Assembly: GCA_050181295.1 (NCBI GenBank) | Contig: JBFXDI010000007.1 | Span: forward strand, 1 to 55,302 | Origin: JBFXDI01 sp050181295 | GTDB taxonomy: Bacteria; Pseudomonadota; Alphaproteobacteria; Rhizobiales; Aestuariivirgaceae | DNA length: 55,302 nucleotides | Reading direction: 5' to 3' | Shown here: positions 49,208-55,302 of the stretch, piece after piece | Numbering within the stretch: the stretch's first letter is position 1 | How the letters are laid out: each line of letters opens with the position of its first letter | Program-made: the position numbers and the translations under genes | The notes under the pieces: generated by a model | The model's database searches: none | The model's input: the letters and a program-made list of their open reading frames with translations, nothing else | What the model was told of the DNA's origin: nothing

Positions 49208-51028
49208 CTATTCCACGGTCACGGATTTCGCCAGATTGCGCGGCTGGTCGACGTCGGTGCCCATGAACACGGCGGCATGGTAGGCCAGAAGCTGCACCGG
49301 CAGCGCGAACAAGAGCGGGCTCACGAAGGGGTGGGCCACCGGCACGGAGATGAAATCCATGTCGTCGCCGTGGAGCCCCCTGGAATCATCGCTGATGAGC
49401 ACGATCCGGCCGCCGCGCGCCGCCACCTCCTCCATGTTGGAGACGGTCTTCTCATAGAGATCGTCCTTCGGCGCGATGACGACGACCGGCACGTTTTCGT
49501 CGATCAGCGCGATGGGGCCGTGCTTAAGCTCGCCCGCCGCATAGCCCTCGGCGTGGATATAGGAGATTTCCTTGAGCTTGAGGGCACCCTCGAGCGCTAC
49601 GGGATAGTTGATGCCGCGCCCGAGATAGAGCACGTCGCGCGCGCCGGCGATTTTCCGCGCGATCTCGGCGATGTGCTTCTCCTGGTGCAGCGACGCCGCG
49701 AGGTGCCGAGGGACCTGCACCAGGGCGCTCACATATTCGCGCTCCTGCTCCGCCGTCAGGACGCCGCGCGCGCGGGCCGCCGCGACCGCGAGGCAGGCGA
49801 GCAGCGTGAGCTGGCAGGTGAATGCCTTCGTGGAGGCGACGCCGATCTCGGGACCGGCGAAGGTGCGCAGCACGCAGTCGCTTTCGCGCGCGATGGTGGA
49901 ACCCGGCACGTTCACGATGGCCGCGACCTTCTGGCCCTGCGAGCGGCAGTAGCGCAGCGAGGCCAGCGTGTCGGCCGTCTCGCCCGACTGGGAGACCACT
50001 ATGGAAAGGCCGCCCTTCGTGAGCGGCGCCTCGCGGTAGCGGAACTCCGAGGCGACGTCGATCTCGACCGGCAGCCGGGCAATGCGCTCGAACCAGTATT
50101 TTCCCACGAGCCCCGCATAATACGCCGTGCCGCAGGCCGTGATCGTCAGCCGGTCGAGGTTCTTGAAATCGAGCTTCGCCTCCTCCGGTAGCCGCACCTT
50201 GAGTTCCGACAAGTCGACATATTCGGCGAGCGTGTGGCCGATCACCTCGGGCTGCTCGGCGATCTCCTTCGCCATGAAGTGACGGTAGCCGCCCTTCTCC
50301 GCCATGAAGGCGGAAGCTTGCGTGAAGTTGAGCGGACGCACCACGGGCTGGTCGGCGGCATCGAAGAGTTCGAAGCTGTTGCGGGTCAGCGCCACCCAGT
50401 CGCCGTCCTCCAGATAGGTCACGCGGTTCGTGAAGGGCGCCAGCGCCATGGCGTCCGAGCAGAGGAACATCTCTCCATCGCCATGCCCGACCGCCAGCGG
50501 ACTGCCGCGGCGGGCGCCGATCAGAAGATCCTCCTCGCCCTCGAACAGCATGGCAAAGGCGAAGGCGCCCTTGAGCCGCTTGAGCGTGCCGCGCACCGCC
50601 TCGCGCGGGCTCTCCCCGCGCTTCATCGCCTGATCCAGGAGATGCGCCACGATCTCGGTGTCGGTCTGGGACGAGAAGCTCACGCCCTCGGCGATAAGCT
50701 CGTCGCGTAGCTCGCGGTAGTTCTCGATGATGCCGTTGTGGACGATGGCGACCCGCCCTGCGAAGTGCGGATGCGCATTCACCTCGTTCGGCACGCCATG
50801 CGTCGCCCAGCGGGTGTGGCCGATGCCGGTCGTGCCCTTGAAGGCATGGCCGTTGAGCTTGCTCTTGAGCGCGCCGAGCTTGCCCGGCGCCCGTTCGCGC
50901 TGGAGCTTTCCGCCCTCCATGACGGCGATGCCGGCGGAATCGTATCCGCGGTACTCGAGCCGCGCGAGCGCGTCGAGGATATGGTTGGCGACAGGCTCCT
51001 TGCCGAGAATGCCGACGATTCCGCACAT
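49208..51028 (-). CDS. glmS: Glutamine-fructose-6-phosphate aminotransferase
   Basis: A 606-residue protein starting MCGIVGILGKEPVANHILDALARLEYRGYDSAGIA. Cys2 becomes the N-terminal nucleophile once Met is removed. HTRWATHGVPNEVNAHPH is in the glutaminase domain; two SIS domains follow (ACGTAYYAGLVGKYW, VSQSGETADTLASLR, YLGRGINYPVALEGALKLKEISYIHAEGY), and the C-terminus ends DQPRNLAKSVTVE. It makes glucosamine-6-phosphate, the first committed step to UDP-GlcNAc. It starts 10 bp after glmU and is cotranscribed with it. No glmS ribozyme is seen. Confidence 0.97.
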   Translation of the reverse strand: MCGIVGILGKEPVANHILDALARLEYRGYDSAGIAVMEGGKLQRERAPGKLGALKSKLNGHAFKGTTGIGHTRWATHGVPNEVNAHPHFAGRVAIVHNGIIENYRELRDELIAEGVSFSSQTDTEIVAHLLDQAMKRGESPREAVRGTLKRLKGAFAFAMLFEGEEDLLIGARRGSPLAVGHGDGEMFLCSDAMALAPFTNRVTYLEDGDWVALTRNSFELFDAADQPVVRPLNFTQASAFMAEKGGYRHFMAKEIAEQPEVIGHTLAEYVDLSELKVRLPEEAKLDFKNLDRLTITACGTAYYAGLVGKYWFERIARLPVEIDVASEFRYREAPLTKGGLSIVVSQSGETADTLASLRYCRSQGQKVAAIVNVPGSTIARESDCVLRTFAGPEIGVASTKAFTCQLTLLACLAVAAARARGVLTAEQEREYVSALVQVPRHLAASLHQEKHIAEIARKIAGARDVLYLGRGINYPVALEGALKLKEISYIHAEGYAAGELKHGPIALIDENVPVVVIAPKDDLYEKTVSNMEEVAARGGRIVLISDDSRGLHGDDMDFISVPVAHPFVSPLLFALPVQLLAYHAAVFMGTDVDQPRNLAKSVTVE

Positions 51029-51038
51029 GGCTCGACCC

Positions 51039-52397
51039 TCACTTGCCCTTTCCGGCCGCTTTGCGGCGCTGCTGGCGGGCCGCCCGCAGGCGCGCCGCCC
51101 AGCCTTCCTTGATCTCCTGCTGACCCCGGCCGACCGCAAGCGCATCGGCCGGCACGTCGCGGCCGATGACGCTGCCAGATCCGATATAGGCGCCGTCGCC
51201 GATTTTAACCGGCGCCACCAGCGCGCTGTTCGAGCCGATGAAGGCGCCCGCCCCGATGTCGGTGTGGTGCTTGTCGAAGCCGTCATAGTTGCAGGTGATG
51301 GTCCCTGCCCCGACATTGGCGCCCGCACCGACGCGGGCATCGCCGAGATAGGTCAGGTGGTTGGCCTTGGCGCCCCGCTCCAGGACCGCGTTCTTGACCT
51401 CGACGAAATTCCCGACATGGACGTTCTCCTCCAGCCGCGCGCCCGGCCGGAGCCTGGCGAACGGCCCGACGATCGCGCCGGCAGCAACGCGCGCGCCCTC
51501 CAGATGGCTGAAGGCCCGGATGGTCGCGCCGTCGGCGATCTCCACCCCGGCGCCGATAATGACATTGGGCTCGATCACGACGTCGCGGCCGATCTTCGTG
51601 TCGGCGCTCAGGAAAACGGTCTCGGGCGCAATGAGCGTTGCGCCGCCGGCAAGCGCCGCCATGCGGTAGCGGGCCTGCAGCAGCCGCTCGATCTCCGCCA
51701 GCTCGGCGCGCGAGTTGACGCCCCGGACGTCGTCCTCGGGACAGGTGACGAGGCGGGGCGCGACGCCCTCCCCGACCGCAAGCCCGATCAGGTCCGTGAG
51801 ATAGTACTCGCCCTTGGCATTGTCCGCCCCCACGCGCGGCAGAAGCCGCCAGAGAAGCTCCGAGCTTGAGGCGAGGATGCCGGAGTTGCAGAGCCGGATC
51901 GCGCGTTCCTCGGGGGACGCATCGAGCTCCTCCCGGATGCCGGTGAGCCGGCCGGAGGCGTCCTGCAGCAGGCGCCCGTAGCCCTTGGGGTTTGCCGCCT
52001 CGAAGCCGAGCACCGCGAGCCCGCCCTGGCGCCCCGCCTCCACCATCTCGGCCAGCGTCTCGGTGCGGATGAGCGGCACGTCGCCATAGAGGATGAGAGT
52101 GATGCCCGATGCGCCCTTGGCGGCCCCGCGCGCGGCGAGAACGGCGTGGGCGGTGCCCTTGCGTTCGGTCTGGATGGCGAGCCGCGCTTCGGGGATGGCG
52201 GCGCGCGCCTCCTCCCCCACCTTCTCCATGCCGGGGCCCGTCACGACCACGGTTCTGGCCGGCGACAGGGGTTTCAAGGCGCCGAGCGCATGGGCGAGCA
52301 GGCTGCGCCCGCCGGCCCGGTGCAGCACCTTCGGAAGGTCCGATTTCATCCGCGTGCCGAGGCCCGCGGCCAGGACAATGGCTGAGATGTCGCTCAT
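51039..52397 (-). CDS. glmU: Bifunctional GlcNAc-1-P uridyltransferase / GlcN-1-P acetyltransferase
   Basis: The 452-residue protein has an N-terminal pyrophosphorylase domain with AIVLAAGLGTRMKSDLPKVLHRAGG and LILYGDVPLIR. A left-handed beta-helix C-terminus follows with hexapeptide repeats and NHLTYLGDARVGAGANVGAGTITCNYDGFDKHHTDIGAGAFIGSN. It acetylates glucosamine-1-phosphate and then forms UDP-GlcNAc for peptidoglycan and lipid A. The length is typical (about 450). It is the first gene of the glmU-glmS unit. Confidence 0.97.
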   Translation of the reverse strand: MSDISAIVLAAGLGTRMKSDLPKVLHRAGGRSLLAHALGALKPLSPARTVVVTGPGMEKVGEEARAAIPEARLAIQTERKGTAHAVLAARGAAKGASGITLILYGDVPLIRTETLAEMVEAGRQGGLAVLGFEAANPKGYGRLLQDASGRLTGIREELDASPEERAIRLCNSGILASSSELLWRLLPRVGADNAKGEYYLTDLIGLAVGEGVAPRLVTCPEDDVRGVNSRAELAEIERLLQARYRMAALAGGATLIAPETVFLSADTKIGRDVVIEPNVIIGAGVEIADGATIRAFSHLEGARVAAGAIVGPFARLRPGARLEENVHVGNFVEVKNAVLERGAKANHLTYLGDARVGAGANVGAGTITCNYDGFDKHHTDIGAGAFIGSNSALVAPVKIGDGAYIGSGSVIGRDVPADALAVGRGQQEIKEGWAARLRAARQQRRKAAGKGK

Positions 52398-52598
52398 GAA
52401 GCCCGCTGTCGCCTCGAAGAGGGGAATGCACAGTGCATGCCAATCGTGACCATTTTGTTGTCTCCGGGGTGCACTACCACGCTTCGGCGCCGAGGTTGAC
52501 CGGCTTCGTTCCGCTCCCTATGGTCCGCTCGCCGAGACGGCCCTCCGACTCTCGCATTTCCCGGGTTTCGGCAAGCCCCTGCGCCGGAGAGCCGACGG

Positions 52599-52674
52599 GA
52601 GCCCGTAGCTCAGCCGGTAGAGCAACTGACTTTTAATCAGTAGGTCCAGGGTTCGAATCCCTGCGGGCTCACCA
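52599..52674 (+). tRNA. tRNA-Lys (anticodon TTT)
   Basis: GAGCCCG pairs perfectly with CGGGCTC. The anticodon arm CTGA/TCAG holds CTTTTAA with anticodon TTT, the T arm contains GGTTCGAATCC, the discriminator is A and CCA is encoded at 52672-52674. The 3' end points at a less GC-rich segment with two unrecognised genes, a classic island position. Confidence 0.97.
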
Positions 52675-52842
52675 TATTAGTAAAATAAATTCAATGAGTT
52701 ACAAGAGGGCGTGAAAGACCTCTTCCGACCTCCAGGCTCTCATATCCGCGCCGTGTCCGCGATTTGAAGATCAGCCATTAGGCTGCGCGAGTAGTCGCTC
52801 CTGGCCCACTGTTCCTGCCTCGATTTCATGGGAGGGCGTGTG

Positions 52843-53499
52843 ATGAAGATGAAGTTCAAAACCCCACGCTATCCGCGGAAGTTTCGCAACATCCTCGGTC
52901 CCGACCTTGATCCACGCTACAGCGTGCTGAGGGAGCACTACAAAAGCATTTTCGATTATAAGCTCGGCAACCAGAACCTCTGGGGAACGGAGACCTTCCT
53001 TGGAGACTGGGATGGCGAGTTCCTATTGGTCGCGAAAGACTTTTATCCAACGTGCTACATTGAGGAGGCGAGAGAGAGCGGCGAACGGCACCCCTACCGA
53101 CACAATGAGAGTGCAGACACCAACGAGAACCTGAGGACTATCCTTCAACACTTTGGCCGCTATCCGACCGACACGACCAACACCGACTGCAATTTTCTCT
53201 ATATTTCCGCGTGCTTCCTTCTACGAACAGACGGCAAAAAGCGCGGCCACCTTCGACATGAAGCAAAGGCCCTAGCCGTTTCAGCGCCTGTGGTCGCATT
53301 CACGATGCACGCGATGTGCAGGCTTCGATGCGTAGTGGCGATGGGAAATGAAGCCCAGCGCGCATTGGCCAAGCCGTCCCTTGCGCAAATAGTCGACGCA
53401 CGAAAGCTAAAAATTGTCCACGTGTGCCACCCCTCCGTTGGCCTAGACCTTGAGAAGTGGAAGGTGGCCTTTTCGCACCGGCGCAGGCCAGCGTCTTAG
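52843..53499 (+). CDS. Unrecognised protein with uracil-DNA-glycosylase superfamily-like motifs
   Basis: The 218-residue protein matches no family by name, but four spaced motifs follow the UDG fold order: FLLVAKDFYP (residues 60-69, like the VLGQDPYP water-activating loop), CNFLYISACFLLR (116-128, strand with Asn/Ser), VVAMGNEAQRAL (164-175, the common G-x-EA strand-helix), and VHVCHPS (192-198, like the HPS Leu-loop motif). An AKDFYP-type Asp is present. The start is the ATG at 52843, with GGAGG eight bases before it; an ATG at 52828 lies ahead of that site. Codons are markedly less GC-rich than in glmU. Enzyme activity is inferred only from these motifs; its target could be foreign or damaged DNA. 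Confidence 0.6.
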   Translation: MKMKFKTPRYPRKFRNILGPDLDPRYSVLREHYKSIFDYKLGNQNLWGTETFLGDWDGEFLLVAKDFYPTCYIEEARESGERHPYRHNESADTNENLRTILQHFGRYPTDTTNTDCNFLYISACFLLRTDGKKRGHLRHEAKALAVSAPVVAFTMHAMCRLRCVVAMGNEAQRALAKPSLAQIVDARKLKIVHVCHPSVGLDLEKWKVAFSHRRRPAS

Positions 53500-53669
53500 T
53501 AATCTAGCTGAACAGCCAGCCTATCACCGTCACGGTTCGACGCTCTGACATCTCCATCGCGATTATTTCGCGACCAATAGCTGCCCGCCGCAATAGCATC
53601 GGTCTGGTTGCTAGAGTTCAGTACCCTGTCTTACTTTAGCCTTTCCCAGCACCGACACAGGCACACGCC

Positions 53670-54371
53670 ATGTCCGCATTGCTCAAAGTGCCCGACAATC
53701 TGAGCGCCGTTAGCTTTGTCGAAGCGCGGTGGAAGGAAGCAGAGCCGAAGATCATAGACGGCGAGAACGCCTTCTACGAAGTGGAAAGCGCCCGGCAATA
53801 CCTTGAGACGTGCGAAGCGCAAATCCGCAACCGTCAGCTTGATCCAGCTTATGACTGGGAATTTGACCTAGGCCGCGCAAAAACCTCGCACGGGGCGAAG
53901 CTCCTATGGGTGGAGACTATTCGCCAGCAACGAACGGAGTCCGTCGACCGGTGGAAGGAAGTCTGCACCGAGCTTACCCGCATCACCGAAGGCATGATCC
54001 ATTCCGGCTTGCGAATGATGTTCCTAGCGCATGGTGCCGTTGGGTTGAGCGCGTTCGGTGCACTAGCCAGCGCGACGCCGGGAGAACCGGCCTATGTCGC
54101 CGCCATCATTGCCGCGATTGGCGCACTTGCCGGCTTTACGCTGGCCGCAGCCTCCAATCTGATCCTAGTCGTCGGCCTAAGCCGAATTGCCGGCCGAGTC
54201 CGGAACAGGATCAGCGCCACAATGAAAATGAGAACATTCTCAGCGCTGGCCCACTACTTCGTCAGGGAGACAGATCGCATTTCTCACTCCGCCGATCCGC
54301 TGGCTTATCTCTCGATTTTCGCGTTGCCCGTTTACGGCGCCGCCGCGCTGGTCGCGTTGCTTTCAGGATGA
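53670..54371 (+). CDS. Unrecognised protein with C-terminal membrane domain
   Basis: The 233-residue protein has a soluble N-terminal half (about 1-110) rich in charged helices (ARWKEAEPKIIDGENAFYEVESARQYLETCEAQIRNRQLD). Three hydrophobic segments follow, at about 113-134, 141-170 and 211-232. No family is recognised. A membrane anchor after a helical sensing part is a shape also seen in effectors of defence and abortive-infection systems, but nothing here proves such a role. It follows the UDG-like gene by 170 bp in the same direction and shares its lower GC content. Confidence 0.6.
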   Translation: MSALLKVPDNLSAVSFVEARWKEAEPKIIDGENAFYEVESARQYLETCEAQIRNRQLDPAYDWEFDLGRAKTSHGAKLLWVETIRQQRTESVDRWKEVCTELTRITEGMIHSGLRMMFLAHGAVGLSAFGALASATPGEPAYVAAIIAAIGALAGFTLAAASNLILVVGLSRIAGRVRNRISATMKMRTFSALAHYFVRETDRISHSADPLAYLSIFALPVYGAAALVALLSG

Positions 54372-54626
54372 GCGCGCCTATGCTCATGCGCATCAACAGG
54401 TCCAAGACTCGATCCTCGCGAACTTACCAGACTGATAAAACTGGATAAAATTGCTGGCAACCCTTGAAGGGCGTGTTTCCGTTCAAGCACCAGCCGGATA
54501 ACCGGCAGGCCGCCCGCCCCCAACACACTCGGACTATACTCAAGATTGACGCCGGATATTAACGGAGTCTGAGAGAACTGCGGGTAAAGCTCCCTTCCGA
54601 TCTCAATCGGTGGGTGGGACCGCCTG

Positions 54627-55302
54627 ATGCAGCTCTTTCCGGGTCGGACGGCCTATCTCCTGGTTCTTGCGGTCGCGCTGGTGGACGCCATATGGCTCCT
54701 CGCCTCGCCCATCGCGCTCCCGTCGTATCAGCTGTTCGGCCCACTCACGCATTGCGTCCTGTTCGCAACCGCGGCGCTCGTCATCGCCCGGATGGCCGCT
54801 TCGGCCGGCGCCGTCCAGGTGCCCCTGATCCGGGTGGGGTACTTTCTCCAGGGCCTGATCTTTCTCCAGATCGCCTGGATCGCGATGCGGGTGCTCAACC
54901 ACCTCAGCATGTCGATCCCCCTTCCCTACGCGGACGACCTGCTCGTTCGCTGGGACGAGGCGATCGGGGCAAGCTGGCACGCCTATTTCAGGTTCGTGCA
55001 GAACCACGACACCCTGCGCAGCCTGATGGACCACACCTACACGTCGCTGACGCTCTTCAGCTTCGTCTCGTTCTTCATCCTCATCCTGCAGAAGGACCTG
55101 AGGCGCGCCCGCTATTTCCTCGAGACGTTCCTCGTCACGGCCCTGGTCTGCACCGCGATCGGCATGTTCTTCCCCGCCGAGGCGGCGGTCGCCACCTACT
55201 TCGACGGAATGAAGGCGCTGACGAACTTTCCGAGCCTGCCCGGCGTCTACCATCTCGAGCACCTGGAGCGGCTGCGCGCCGGCGCGGAGCACGCGCTCGA
55301 CC
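54627..55302 (+). CDS. PAP2-like / inositolphosphotransferase-like membrane protein (runs off right edge)
   Basis: An open frame begins at the ATG at 54627 (MQLFPGRTAYLLVLAVALVDAIWLLAS) and has no stop before the window ends, so 225 residues are visible. It shows at least five membrane segments. LPYADDLLVRWDEAIGASWHAYFRFVQNH, then YTSLTLFSFVSFFILILQKDLRRARYFLETFLVTALVCTAIG, resembles the PAP2_3 (Aur1-like) branch of the PAP2 superfamily. The catalytic phosphatase motifs would be expected beyond the edge. GC content is back to the housekeeping level. No Shine-Dalgarno of note is seen. Confidence 0.72.
   Translation, partial: MQLFPGRTAYLLVLAVALVDAIWLLASPIALPSYQLFGPLTHCVLFATAALVIARMAASAGAVQVPLIRVGYFLQGLIFLQIAWIAMRVLNHLSMSIPLPYADDLLVRWDEAIGASWHAYFRFVQNHDTLRSLMDHTYTSLTLFSFVSFFILILQKDLRRARYFLETFLVTALVCTAIGMFFPAEAAVATYFDGMKALTNFPSLPGVYHLEHLERLRAGAEHALD

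Noticed and set aside
51029..51340. N-terminal extension of glmS
   Set aside because: GlmS needs Cys directly after the initiator Met; the extension would bury the nucleophile and overlap glmU.
52675..54626. Search for an attR-like repeat of the tRNA-Lys 3' end
   Set aside because: No second copy of GGTTCGAATCCCTGCGGG was seen downstream, so an integrated element with clean ends cannot be claimed.
1..55302. CRISPR array or transposase genes
   Set aside because: No regularly spaced repeats and no transposase or integrase motifs were found. The repeats present are dispersed palindromes.

Overview
The window looks like chromosomal DNA of a high-GC alphaproteobacterium, most likely of the order Hyphomicrobiales (Rhizobiales). 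The evidence is a free-standing NDUFS4-type complex I accessory protein, a two-domain cold-shock protein paired with a DUF192 protein, an mfd-sdhE / recG cluster, aerobic-type cobalamin genes, a PhaR-like TGC-rich operator before a 3-hydroxybutyrate dehydrogenase operon, and many short palindromic repeats of the kind common in this order. No genus can be assigned from the sequence alone. No CRISPR array, rRNA, transposase or integrase was seen.

Layout. 1-500: the N-terminal part of an accessory membrane protein running off the left edge, just past the 3' end of tRNA-Arg(TCT). 570-8600: housekeeping and stress genes (HdeD, NDUFS4-like, tRNA-Pro, DUF192, cold-shock, sirtuin, glyoxalase I, recJ, GST, 1-Cys peroxiredoxin, GFA protein). 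8677-9079: an HTH antitoxin-like gene preceded by what may be the stump of a BrnT toxin. 9113-11566: a large FAD/GcvT demethylating dehydrogenase. 11719-14512: two divergent PepSY genes around tandem response-regulator half-sites, then a PhoP/PhoQ-like two-component system. 14582-18421: rhodanese, metZ, a patatin-like protein and bdhA. 18488-23923: cobalamin genes cobD, cobQ, cobB and cobA on the minus strand, chained by tiny overlaps and a 3 bp gap, with cobK divergent. 24036-30317: DUF1326, PaaG-type hydratase, UbiH-type monooxygenase, a divergent RtcB, and a CoA-transferase coupled to an AEC transporter. 30467-41080: SDR with a GH15 glycosidase, hspQ, a YejA-like binding protein, AzlCD, a cobalamin riboswitch with bluB, a lipoprotein, an aminotransferase, an EamA transporter and a DsbA/FrnE-like protein. 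41090-52397: mfd, sdhE, recG, DUF502, a TPR-SPOR protein, glmS and glmU. 52599-54626: tRNA-Lys(TTT) followed by a visibly less GC-rich islet with two unrecognised genes, one of which carries motifs of the uracil-DNA-glycosylase superfamily. 54627-end: a PAP2-like membrane protein running off the right edge.

How the genes work together. CobA, CobK, CobB, CobQ and CobD cover the start, middle and late corrin steps. BluB makes the lower ligand DMB and sits behind a cobalamin riboswitch, so cofactor level feeds back on it. GlmS and GlmU lead to UDP-GlcNAc for the envelope. Mfd, RecG and RecJ are repair helicases and a nuclease. The patatin-like gene and bdhA form a likely PHB-linked operon. The least explained parts are the two tRNA-adjacent segments, the PepSY / two-component cluster, the toxin-less antitoxin and the families of palindromic repeats.
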